Source: Prinia subflava
Lineage: Eukaryota > Chordata > Aves > Passeriformes > Cisticolidae
Direction of reading: 5' to 3'
Assembly: GCF_021018805.1 (NCBI RefSeq)
Contig: NC_086249.1
Span: 77,712,472 to 77,776,471 of the forward strand
DNA: 64,000 nucleotides
Shown here: piece after piece, positions 52,101 to 63,223 of the stretch
Position numbering within the stretch: position 1 is the stretch's first letter
Layout: each line of letters begins with the position of its first letter
Notes under the pieces: generated by a model
Databases searched by the model: none
The model's input: only the letters and a program-made list of their open reading frames with translations
What the model was told of the DNA's origin: nothing
Position numbers and translations under genes: made by a program

Positions 52101-54395
52101 TGTGTCTAGCTGTGGTGGAGAGAATCATCGTTAACTCTCATTAATGGCATCATTAAATGGATAAACCTTCTTTAAATCTAGCTTTGAGGGACCAAATTAT
52201 CTTAATCTTATACTGGCAATAAGTCACCAACACTCTGGAGGCAATGTTTTTTTTCCCCCATTAGGAATGAAATCTGGCGCTCTAAAGGGAGACTCCCCTG
52301 TGCAAAAGGCACAGAGGCAGGTTGTGATGGTAGATAGGATTACTAAATGCTGGCCTTTGCTCATCCTTATAAGCTCTTGTGTGCACACTTGTTTCCTGGA
52401 CTTGTCTGATGGAAGGGCCTGCTGTCATGTGTTGATTCCCTGGTAGTGACTATGCAGGGACCTTTTGTGAGGATTAATGGTGCTGCAAGCAGTCCTCTTC
52501 TTCTTCCTCCCTCCTTGCTTTTTCTTTGACTGATCCTTCTAGCTTTATGGAAGGGGTGACACCTCCTTTGTTGTGGTATAACCATGACAAAGATTTCTTT
52601 GTCTGAGTTTGGATGTTCAAAGTGAGCAGAAATGTTAGGAAAGAAGCTCCATTAGGTGTTGCCACCCTCCCCTGGCTTGGGTGATTTTTAGATTGCTCAG
52701 CTACCAGTGAGTGTCACATGGGATCCAGTATCAGGTAATCTTGATGAAGAAAGGAAGGCTTTGCTCATCCTTCACGAGGTGATTCTAGCTGGGGGAAATG
52801 AAATCCTAACAGAACTTTAATTTATTAGATGTTCTCTCTTGAGATTCCTCTTTTCTGAGATGGAGTCCTCATGGCTGGGAGTACTGAAGATCTGATGTGG
52901 AGGAAGAGATGAAAGATGAGGCTGTACTTGCACCTACATGCCATAAATTCAGCTCCCTTGCCCTTGACCCATCCAGCAGTAAAAGTACAGTCTCTTGTTT
53001 GCTTACAGTTGTTACCTCCTATCTCCCAGAGCTTTGCGTGGTATGGCTCCCCAGGGTAGCTGTGCCAAGCCAGACTTGCAGAGCTCCATCTTGGTCCCCC
53101 CCTGGAGCTTGTCTCTCCTCTCTGCTGTTTTTGACCCACTCTTTCTCTCAGGTCTCCTACATAGGGCAGCCAGGAGAAATGTAGTCCAAAGACTACATTT
53201 TTAAGTGAATTTCCTTGAAGGAATCAGACTTCATTTAAGCATGTCATGTATCTCTCTCATTTGTTTTCTTGGAAGGTATTAGCATAGGCTTGCCTATGCA
53301 TTGAATGATTTCTATCCTGAGAGCTAAAATTTGTCATTAGTAAGGGTGTACTTTTTGCTGTGTGACACATTCACAGGAATTACAAAAGTAAAACAAATTA
53401 ATTTCTGCCTGCAATGAACATGAAAATGAAGACTGGAAGTTTTGAAGTTTCCTTTAGATTCCCACTAGTTGGTTTTTCTGTTAATTTTCAATTGCTTGTA
53501 CTGTAGCTAAGGATGGTTCTTGAAGACTTTGCTGCAGCAGTCAACCAGACTTCACTTTTATTGTTTGCCACCTCTTGTTGAATTTCACCTACTGATTTCA
53601 ATGCTAGCTATAAATGCAAGTGGCAAACAGTATAAGTAGGCAGATTAAACCTCTCCTAGCTACGAACTTACACAGTGGAGAAGTGTTGGGTTTCTTCTAT
53701 TTTTTTCCTTTTGCTCTGGAATAGTGTTTCCTGAAATTCTTGAACTAATGAACAGGCTAAATGGAAACTGAGCATTATAATTTTTTAAGTGTGTATAGAA
53801 GATAGTTTGTAAGCTACTGAACTGATAGTAAAAATGAAAATAAAAAACAGAGTCATCAAAATCCATTAAAGTAAAACAAAGAACTTGCTATTTTTTTCTT
53901 AAATGGAGTGCTGATGTTTTCCACTAACTTGTATCTGTTTACTTTCTTTGTCCCAAGTATGTGGTTTCACACTGAGGAACCGTTTCTCTATGCTTCTTGT
54001 AACAATTGGATGTTACAGCTGCTCAGTTTTAATTTTTTGGATCTTGGATGATTCTATCTCTGATCTCTTAGCTTTGCCTCTTTCTTGGTTGCACTTAGGG
54101 TTTGTGGCAGCAATCAGAAAATTAAGTCCTTCTACCTTTCTGCTGGTGGAGGGTACAAGCTCCTTCCCTTCTTTCTGCCATATGGGCATCTTAAATGCTT
54201 CCAGCTTTGAATTCTCATGTTTATTTGAACTCAAGCCCAGAGTAACATCCAGTTAAGCTTTGGGGTTTTCTTGATGTTTCAAATGGAAATTCATTGGCAG
54301 CTTTGAGTTTTGTTTTGTTTATTTTCTTTCCAGGCATCTCATTTTGGGATGTGCTGTAGCTAGATGATGAGAAAGAGCACAAGATCCCTTTTTTC

Positions 54396-54412
54396 TTTTT
54401 TTTTTTTTTTTT
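54396..54412 (+). repeat. Poly-T run (T17)
   Basis: Seventeen consecutive T residues preceded by CCCTTTTTTC. On the minus strand it yields a poly-lysine pseudo-frame. Confidence 0.95.
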
Positions 54413-57101
54413 ACTAAAACAGCCTCTCAGGCCCTGATCTAGGTGGAATAAGTCCTTTGGGACAGACCTGTGTACATGTGAGGACCTGACTGCCTTCCTT
54501 CTGATGGTGTGTAGCTGCAATGGGTGCCCCATAGGTGCCCTTGGGGAGGGTAAGAAAGCCCCTGGCTTTCCTTTGAAAAGAGCTGGTTGTGGAGCCTGCC
54601 TCCCTGCCACAGACCAAGTCAGGCAGAGAGAGGTGAGTGATGATGGTAAATGTGTTTTGGCATGTACATATATGACTCTTTGTGTGTTTTTGACCTTCAG
54701 TGATGTGGAGCAGCATTCCAGGCAGAGTTTAACAACTTTACCAGAGATGGGTCTCCCAGGGCTGTGCTTCACTGGCTGCATCCAACACTCCTTTCCTTTG
54801 TGCCCTGTAGTTCCTGAATGTTGGTAGTTTCCCTCTGTGGTGAAGCATCCTCACCTGCTGGCCTGGTGGGTGGGGTAGGATTCTGACTTTTATCAGGGTC
54901 TTCTCACTCAGAGTAGGTGATGGGGGTGGTGGCATGGTCACTGATGCTCAAGTTTAGAGCATGGTACCACAGTCAGCCCTTGATCTGTGTGTTTGATGGG
55001 GCTGCCCCACACTTGGTATAAATATGCATCTGTCCATGTGTGTGTCCATAACTTACAGCACTTTTGGCTAAATCTTGTCTTGCCTGTGCTTTGCCTGATG
55101 ATCCATGGTTCAGTGAAATTGCTTTAAGTGTTAACTATTGCTTGTGCTTGTGTTTTGCAAAACAAGCACTTGGGACTTGTTCTGAATTCTACTTTGACAA
55201 CAGTTGCAATAGCTGTGCACTGTATAATTGAGCAATCTATTCCAGCATTCCAACTTCATGTTTTCAGTGCAGACACATGACTATAATAAACTGTAATACT
55301 CTTTCAGTAATTGGACAAGTGGCTGTAAATTTATAAGGTGAACTTTAAAAGCATTAGAACTTTTGTAATTCCAGTTTTATTACAATTTTAAAAATAATTA
55401 CTTTGTTTTAGCTATCCTCATAGTAGTGTAATTTGGGACAGGCACATCTGGGGTGTGTAGACCCCTCCCCAGCATCTTGGAAAACCAGTCCTGCTGGTGA
55501 TACAACATTCAGACTGGTGGTAAGGACTTTGTTTTCTTTCCCTGATGAGAGAAAGGAGTAGAAATAGTAGGGCAGCATCACAGCTGATTTAATTTTGTTT
55601 TCAGTGCATGACACTTAATTGGAAGATTGCTTAATTCTAGGAACTGCTGTTCTGCACCACCATACCACATAATGTAATTAGGTCATGGCTGCAGTGTTTG
55701 GTCGGAGTACCTGATTGTGATTAACACAACTGTTTTCCAGATTGAAGTGGTGATTTGTTTAAATGGTGGGTAGCTTTCCAGGCAGTGTTGTTCAAACTTT
55801 GTAGGTAGATTTCCATATGTCCTAGGGAAGTGGCTGAGCAGTAACCTTAAAACAAATGGAAGGCTTCTACTCTTAAAAAAAAATATTTAATTCCAGTGCC
55901 CCCTCTTCAATCCTTTTTGTAAGGTTGGAAAGGGTGGAACAAATGGTGGAAGATTAAGTTTGGTTACAGCTTTGGCATTATGTATATATATCTGTGTTTT
56001 AAGGATTAAAAATTTTTAAGGTTTAAATTATGGGTGGGATTAAGCAGTATTTTCACTTGTGACTTCTAACCAAAAACCTCCTGGAGGTTTCCGGGCTGTT
56101 CCCCGTGTCTCTGAGCTGCAGTAGCTGAGATGATCAGTTATTTTGCAAAGAGCCATGCAGCAGGAGGCAGTGTGCTGTCTCCAGCTGTGCTGCAATCCAG
56201 ATGTGCCTGGGTCCTTCACAGTCAGCTGCATCTGCTCTTGGAGACACCAGTGTATTGGCAGATACATGGGCTCTTTCATGACTGCCTCTTTGGAAACCAC
56301 CCAGCTGGGGATGGAAACTTTGGGTGTGTAGGGCACTCCTGAGTCAGGGCTGAATGGTTGCTGGAGAAATATTTTTTTTGTTTGCAGGGGACTGGGACTT
56401 TCCATCTGAACTGTTTATAGGTTCCAAATTCTGTATTTAGGGAAGATGAAGTGATGGGCCCAGAGATGATCAGCCTGCTGTAATCATTAGCAGGGCTGCT
56501 CCACTGTCTGCTTCCTTTATGTTGTGCCCTGGCCGTAAGCAAGATGTATCCCTGCTGCCTCTCCTGTTTTTGTGAGCGTGGCTACCAAGATGTTTGCAGG
56601 GCCAGAGGGACAGTGTTGCCCATGTGGGTGGAGTGTTCTTCCTTTCCCTTTGCCAGCTGAGAAATGGTGCAGAATAACAGAGGTTTCAGGGATAGTGATG
56701 CTGGGCTAAACTGCCTGGCTATAACTGGCTACAAAATGCATGAGTTATGCTCCTCAGCTGAATTTTGATCATTGCTTCTCTTTTGTAGTCTGGGGCAATA
56801 GTAAGTTGTCTTATTTGTTTCAGTTTACTGAATGATTTACAACTAAAAGCTTGGCCTTTCTTACTAGCAATTTTTGTATTACAGCTAATGGCAGTTGTGG
56901 TCCAGAGTAGTGACTTGTGGTTGCAGGAATGGCTGATGTTGGATCATGAGCTGAATAATAGTTTTGTGTGTGTTGTAGTGTCATGAGAAAGAGATTTTTA
57001 TTTTTCCCCAAAATGCAGTTGTTACTAGAAATACTAAAAAAGTCCTCAGTGTGTATCCTGCCTGCAGCTACAGAAAGTGTGTGTGTGTTGGGGACTAAAA
57101 C

Positions 57102-57655
57102 CATAGAGTCATGGAATTGTTCGGGTTGAAAAAGACGTTTAAGATCAAGTCCAACCATTAACCAAACACTGCCAAATCCACCACTAAATTAGGTCCCCAA
57201 GTGCCACATCTGCCTGTCTTTTGAATACCTCCACAGATGGGGACTCCACCACTTCCGTGGGCATCCTGTTCCAATGCTTAACGACTCTTTCTGTGATGAA
57301 ATTATCCGTAATATCCAATCTGAACCTCCCTTGACACAATTTGAGTCCATTTCCTTTGCTTCTGTCACTTGTTTGCTTACAAGAACAGACTGACCTGCAC
57401 CTTGCTACAGCCTCTTTTCAGGTGGTTGTAGAGAGCAGTAAGGTCTGGCCTGAACCTTTTCCCCAGCTCCCAGCTCCCTCAGCTGCTCCTCATGGGACCT
57501 GTGCTTCAGACCCTTCACTAGGTCTGTTGCCCTTCTCTGGGCACACTCCAGCACCTCAATGTCCATGTAGTGAGGGACCCAGGACAGAACACAGGATTTG
57601 AGGTGTGAACTGCTCTGCTGCTGATACAGGCCAGGGTGCTGTTGGCTCTCTTGGC
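57102..57655 (-). pseudogene. CR1 ORF2 C-terminus and 3' end fragment
   Basis: On the minus strand this segment encodes the end of CR1 ORF2 (VLECAQRRATDLVKGLKH, then a diverged HEEQLRELG and a poorly preserved LIALYNYLKGG-like stretch) and runs to the CR1 3' terminus. Read on the plus strand it begins with the common avian pattern CCATAGAGTCATGGAATTG followed by GTCCAACCATTAACC. The first of these is the complement of the CR1 tail, where 8-bp ATTCTATG-like units normally sit. Only a residue of that tail remains. The segment is joined directly to endonuclease sequence without the reverse transcriptase. Confidence 0.88.
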
Positions 57656-57664
57656 ACATTCCTG

Positions 57665-58835
57665 TGTTTCCTGCCCCTTCTTCCAAAGGTCATAAACTCT
57701 CCTTTTTTCTCTTGAGTTCCACCCAAAGTGCTTTATTCAGCCAGGCTGGCCTTTTTCCCTGCCAGCTTGTCTTTCATCACATGGGGATGGGCTGCTCCTG
57801 TGCTTTTAAGATTTCCTTCTTGTAGAATGTCCAGCCTTTCTGGACCCCCTTTGCCCTTCAGGGCTACCTTGCAATGGACTTTGTCAACCAGTTTCCCAGG
57901 CAGGCCAAAGTGGCAGGTCTGCTGCCCTCTCTCTTGCTTGTTTAAAAACTGAAAACTCTTTACCATTTCATGATTGCTTTGCTCAAGAGTCCTCCAACCA
58001 TCACATCACCCACCAGTCCTTCTCTGTTCACCAATGGCAGTACTAACAGGGCAAGACTCATAGCTATCCACATTTGACCAGCTGCATCAGAAATTACAAT
58101 CTTCCACACTCTCCAAGACCCACCCAGACTATTTCCTCTCTGCTGTGTTGTATTTCCAGCAGACGTCTGGTAAGTTAGAGTTCCCAATGAGAATAAGGGC
58201 CAGTGATAATGAGATGACTTCCAGCTGCTTGTAGAATATTTCATCTGCCTCTTCATCCTGGTTGGGTGGTCTATAGCAGACTTCTACCAGGATATCTGCC
58301 TAGGCCTTCCCTCTGATTCTTATCCATAAACACTCCACCCTGTCATCACCATCATTAAACTCTAGGCAGTCAAAACACTCCCTAACACACAGGGCTACCC
58401 CACCACCTCTCCTTCCTTGCCTGTCTCTTCTGAACAGTTTATAGCCACCCATTGCAGCTCTCTAATTGTGTGGGTTATCGCACCATGTTTCTGTGATGGC
58501 AGCTATATAATAGTTTTCCTGCTGTGTGACGACTTCCAGTTCCTCCTGTTTGTTGCCTGTGCTGTGTGCATTGACGTAGATGTGCTTCAGTTGGTCTGTT
58601 GATTCTGCCACCTTTTCACGGGGAAAAAGCACGGGGTTTTGTGTGACCATTTTCAGATACTTCTGTGGTTTCCAGTAACCCATTCCATCTTCGCTGTCAT
58701 ATGAATCTCCATCTCCAGCCTTCACTGAGAGAGCAGACTGAAGGACCTTGGTAGCACACTGTCCCTCAAACACTGGCATGGTTCTCCCAAGCTTATCTCT
58801 AGTGACTCTGGTTTTATCCCTTTCCACTTTCAAAC
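57665..58835 (-). pseudogene. Decayed CR1 ORF2 endonuclease (APE/EEP) domain
   Basis: This part of the CR1 copy corresponds to the endonuclease that nicks target DNA to prime reverse transcription. The longest uninterrupted frame is 58,462-58,833; a further piece lies at 57,960-58,256 in another frame. The catalytic glutamate of the ITETW motif is present near 58,480-58,500. The GDFN-type motif reads GNSN at about 58,174-58,188, so its aspartate is replaced by asparagine. The SDH motif reads SNH at 57,970-57,978, reached only after a frame change from the GDVMVGG segment. Loss of both aspartates plus frameshifts argues for a neutral fossil. The substitutions are judged against the family pattern from memory, not an alignment. 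Confidence 0.85.
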
Positions 58836-60029
58836 CTAGTTCAGAGTTCTTTCAATGAGCCCTGTTACCTCCTGTCCAGAGATCCTTTCTCCCTTTGAGA
58901 CAGGTGTACCCTGTCTGTTGCCAGCAGGCCTGCTGTCGTGTAGACTAATGAATGGCCAAAATCCCCAAATTTCTGCTGGGGACACCACGCTCAGAGCCAG
59001 GTATTGATCTGCTGACTCTTCCTGTAGAAAGAAACCTAACAAAGCCTTTTGCATCAAAATAACTTTTGCTTAATCTGTGGTTTATTTGTTCACAAGCAAG
59101 GCAGGTAAGGACCAGCTGCAGTGGCAGCAGTACTGCAGCCTTGCTTTGCAAGTTCTTCCCAAGGAATTTCCTTCCCTTTTTGTTTGCCACAGCTTGGTCT
59201 GTGAAAGCCCGTAGTGCGTTATTGAAGAGTGGTGAACGTGTTTTGACTAGTTTTTGCGAGGCACTTGGTGTGTTCTTGAGTACTTGGTAAAAAGTCGTTC
59301 TTGGAGAACACACAACCCTCCATTTCCTTAATGCCGTTCTTTTCCGTGGATTAACCTATGAGCTGAATGTGTTGCATAATGGCTTTTCTGTTGCCTGGCC
59401 CTTTCACATTATAAATATGTTGGCCACAGGCTTTGGGAATGCAACTTACATACTACCCAGGTAGCAACAGAGAGGAAATGGCATTTATTTTGGTCCTTCT
59501 TTTGCTAAATAAACAAATAAATGGCTCTGTAATCGCTGAGACTGGGGAGTTGTTGTTACTGACTCTGGTATAGAAAGGGTTGTTAGTACAGGCTTGAATT
59601 TCTGAGTCAAACTCCTGCTGACAAAGCAGAAATAGTTTGAGGTCTGAAAATACTGCCTGAGTATTTGAAAATAGTTGTGTGGACACAAAGCTGTTTACAG
59701 ATCACTCGCTGGCCACCAGCCAGTTTCTCAAGGACAAGGTGGTGTGGTTTGGATTTTTTTCCCTTTAGAATCACAGATGTACTTGGCAGGTTATCAGAAG
59801 ATAAAAATGCTGGAAATAGTCTCCTGGTGTGAGTCTTCATTTAATTAAAATACATTCAACTTTAAACTAAATGTTGCTTGCAAGCAACTTGGTAAAATAT
59901 TTCTGAATTTGTTCTTCTTTATGGGGTTACAGTATTACAAGGCATGATCCCTTTTCTTTTCAAGAGTGCTTCTTATGTAGTCCTCCTGCAGCATACCATT
60001 AACAGTTGGACTGGAACTTATTCTTTATA

Positions 60030-60051
60030 TATATACATATATATGTATATA
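60030..60051. repeat. 22-bp AT palindrome in a TA/CA microsatellite
   Basis: The sequence from 60,030 to 60,051 is a perfect self-complementary run built of TATATACATA and its mirror, inside an alternating TA tract (60,026-60,057). Alternating TA sequence extrudes cruciforms easily and mutates fast, so the symmetry has a trivial origin. Confidence 0.85.
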
Positions 60052-62851
60052 AATAAATGTACATTTAAAAGAATTCATTAACTTTTCTTCTTTAATGCTA
60101 GTGTTCTGGAATTTATTTAAGGCTGCCAATGTGAAATCTCTCATTTCAACCATATTGAAATAAAATTCATTACGTAGCCTGATTTCCTTGCTCTGCTTAG
60201 CTGTGTTGTTCTGCTGGGAAGGTATACATGGAAATAGTTCCCCTTCCCCTTGCCCCTCCTTAATATTAAGCTAGCAGCTCCTCCCCGTGTCACGTGTTTG
60301 TTAGCATCTTGTGATGCGGCTAGACAAAAGGTGGCACTCCTGATGGGGACAGCTGTACAGGGCAGTGTGTGTTGGGCTCCTATGTGCCACAGCAACCCCA
60401 AAAGCATACTAAAAAGTGAAATAAAAAGCAGCAGAGGCAATTGTTCCCCCTTTCCCCTTCCCACCTATGTCTTTTGCATTTACAGTGAAGTTTTGTGCCT
60501 TCCAAAACAACTGCCCCATCCATTTAGCATTCTTGAAATAAAAGAAAAAAGTGGATTTACACTTATTACCCCTCCTTGCTGCTGTGCAGGAGGCTGCTGG
60601 ACATTTCAGTGTAGTGCCTCAGGCAGCCAGGACCTGAAGCAGCATAGCTGAACACTTGCTGTCTGTGGCTGCTGGATGCTGCCCAGGGAGGGACACGGAC
60701 CTCCCACTGCCTGGTGATGACTGTCACCCATTTCTCGCAGCAGATCTCTTTACAGTAGATGGAGTGCAGCAAGGCTGGTAGGAGGGTGTGTGTGGACTTA
60801 TTTTTCCTTCTGTCATGGTGTACGACCTCTGACAATGCCCCCTACAAGAATGCAGGCTGCTCACAACAGTGGTGGTGCATGGAGGGGCAGGGACTAACGA
60901 GGGTTTGATTATTATTTTTTCTTCCCCCAAAGAAGAGTATTTTGTGGCACTTCTGTGTACTCAGTGCCTAAATACTTAAATTTGTGGAGGATATCTCACC
61001 CCCTGTTTCTGAAGGGGTGTGCCCAGCACTGAGGTGGTTTCTCTGCAAGTTGGTGGTGAGTGTGAGCAAAGTGAAGTGGGTGCAGATTTGCCTGGGTATG
61101 CAGTAGGTGTCACTTTCTCCTTTCAGTTGGAAAGCTCTGCTCATCCAGGGTGATGATTAGATGTCAATATGAATTCATTTTAAAAGCAGTCAAAGAAAGA
61201 GAAGCAGCCCCAGGCTTTTTTATCCAGGCTTATTTTGGTGTCGCTCTGCAGAATGGATGAAGAGACTCTGCCCTTTCTTTACCTGCCATCTCTCTCAGCT
61301 GCAGAAGCACCTGTATTATTTTAAAGCCCCTGTCTCCATGTGAGGACCTTGGCAGGTCAGTTTGGGCCAGCTTGGTGTGAGGTAGGCGCCGTGTGTGGTG
61401 TGTGAAGTCTCTGAAGTGACACTGGGTGGTTGTGATGCCATGTGGCAGGCACAGGGCTTGCTCTGGTCACTTGTGGTTGTTCCCTTCAACCTGAGTAACA
61501 CAGCCCCTGTTGCAGGGACTTGCTGTGGCCATGCCACCAAAACCTGGGCCTGCCGCTCCTTCCAAGACTCTGTGGAAGGTGTTCCATGGTGGAAGTGCCT
61601 GCCTGGCAAGGTGTAAGATGAGAAATCAGTAGCAGTCTGTACCAATAGACCATGTAATTTTGTATCTACAAGTACACGTTTTATAATTTTGATCTAAATT
61701 CTTTTCTTGATGTTCTCCATCTGGCTAATTTTTAATTATAATTGCCAGAAAGAAATAGTTCTGTATAAAAGAAATCATTGCAGGGCATCCAGAGAGACTA
61801 CTTGGTGTTAGGAGGGGTGTATTTAGTGACTGGTAAAGCCATTAAGGTAGGGTGACGAACTGGTTTGAATGAGGGCCAGCTGATTTTAGCTGATGTTTCC
61901 AAAGGAAGTCAAATGTCCTCTAAGCCACCTGTGTCCACGTGGGAGGTATGTGTCTATTATGATTTTATTATTTTCTTTTGTTTTAGTTGGGGGATTTGGT
62001 TTTTGTTTGGCATCTTTCTGTAGTGTGCTAACCAAATAATCTAGGAAGGTTTAAAACCAGAAAAGAAGTGCAAGACTTAATAAAGTCCTTCTTTTTTTGG
62101 ACAGCTGAGGGTGTAGACTCTATTATACGAGAAAATGAGTGATGGTAGTTTCAGTAAAGGTCACTAAATCTGGACACAGCCTGGTGGTGACTGGAAGAAC
62201 AGGATGATGACTTCAGAGATGGCTCTTGAAGAGGGTATCTTCCGGACTGGGGTCTCAAGCCAGTTAGCTCAAGTGTCCGTTTAGAAGAAACATCTAGTCT
62301 GGTGCAGGAAGCTCTGGCAGTCACCTACAGAGCAGCAAAACTTAATCCAGCACACAGCTGGTGACTAGGGTGTCTGGCAGAGGGGCAGCACTCAGGACAG
62401 TGTATCTGTCAAAAATTTTTCTATGGCCTTGTGTGAAAAACACATCGCGACCTTGCTGCCGGTGTTGCCAGCAAGCCCCTGTTTGTCAGCCTCTCCTGCT
62501 CGGTATTTGAGGAATGAAAAACAGGGCAATCTGTAGCCTTCACTTGGTAAGGGAACGTTTTGTGCCATTTGAGTCAGGAAATGTGTAATCTTGAAGGGAT
62601 CCCAGTTGGCTGAATGGACTGCAGTTGACATGACTGGGTTAACGAAGGACCATCCATAGTCCTAAACTGCACAGCTGCACTCCTCTTACCCTCCCCCTTC
62701 CCCTGCATCCCCTTCTTTTGCTATCTTTTTTAATCTATTGCCAGGTGAAGTGTTTCAGTGGCTGTGAACTGAAACCATCATGAACGTCAGGCCTCAGGCA
62801 AATCTTTCAAAGCTCCTTGGGGAACTGGTGTTGTTTTCCAGGTGAATTGTC

Positions 62852-62881
62852 AAGAGAACTGTCTGCCTTTGCAGTTCTCTT
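62852..62881. repeat. Perfect inverted repeat, 10-bp stem and 10-nt loop
   Basis: AAGAGAACTG (62,852-62,861) pairs with CAGTTCTCTT (62,872-62,881) across the loop TCTGCCTTTG. Confidence 0.85.
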
Positions 62882-63199
62882 TCTGTCTTCTCCCATCAGA
62901 CCAAAACATCTCCTGCTGATGGGTGCACACTGCTGGGCAGCGTGCTGGCAGTCAGCAGAGATGCCTCCTAACTGAGCTCTGCAGCTGACCTGTTGTTATC
63001 CTGGGAAAGTTAGATTGTGGCTTTCTGCCATGCTTTTCCCACCATTCTTTCTACCCCCTCCCCTTTCTTTTCTTCCTATTTAGGCAATGAGCTGTTGAGG
63101 AGAAGGAAATGCCTCTGATAATGTATATCCAGCATCTTTCACAGTGGGAAAGCTACCACAAAACTAGGAATCAAAGTGAAAAATCAGTGAATAGAACTC

Positions 63200-63223
63200 T
63201 TTTTTTTTTTTTTTTTTTTTTTT
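63200..63223 (+). repeat. Poly-T run (T24)
   Basis: Twenty-four consecutive T residues followed by CTTCCTAG. This resembles a polypyrimidine tract with a 3' splice-site-like AG, but no coding frame follows that I can recognise. Confidence 0.95.

Larger units (their letters stand above)
39761..57101. other. Unassigned non-coding DNA
   Basis: This is mostly unique sequence. GC-richer patches occur around 42,960-43,200, 43,440-43,700 and 50,240-50,650, where chance frames reach about 130 codons on both strands. AT-rich, complex stretches occur around 46,080-46,400 and 48,880-49,000. None of the frames is recognisable as a protein family. Confidence 0.7.
57102..59035 (-). mobile_element. CR1 LINE copy, internally deleted and inactive
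   Basis: This is a non-LTR retrotransposon of the avian CR1 clade, read on the minus strand. Its 5' side lies near 59,035 and its 3' end near 57,102. The 5' portion (about 57,665-59,035) encodes decayed pieces of the ORF2 N-terminus and APE-type endonuclease. Recognisable peptides include GNRQGTPVSKGERI, AITETW, VECLWIRIRGKA, NLPDVCWKYNTAERK and VNREGLVGDVMVGG. The 3' portion (57,102-57,655) encodes the ORF2 C-terminus (ECAQRRATDLVKGLKH) and the 3' tail. The reverse transcriptase between them is absent: the peptide LWKKGQETQE just after the endonuclease runs directly into C-terminal sequence near 57,655. A full CR1 is about 4.5 kb and this copy is about 1.9 kb. Frameshifts split the coding sequence, so it cannot be autonomous. 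Family assignment rests on remembered CR1 consensus text. The outer limits are good to a few tens of bases. Confidence 0.93.

Noticed and set aside
54221..54781. 186-codon minus-strand frame with a poly-lysine stretch
   Set aside because: The frame runs through the T17 homopolymer and has no recognisable domain; another minus frame and a plus frame of about 100 codons overlap it. Best explained as chance.
57405..57686. Possible host gene encoding a 93-residue protein with ECAQRRATDLVKGLKH
   Set aside because: The peptide is the conserved C-terminus of CR1 ORF2; it belongs to the retrotransposon copy.
57728..58602. Plus-strand open frames (57,728-57,952; 58,417-58,602)
   Set aside because: They are antisense to the recognised CR1 endonuclease remnants and have no independent support.
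60030..60051. 22-bp palindrome as a binding site
   Set aside because: It is a by-product of an alternating TA/CA microsatellite.
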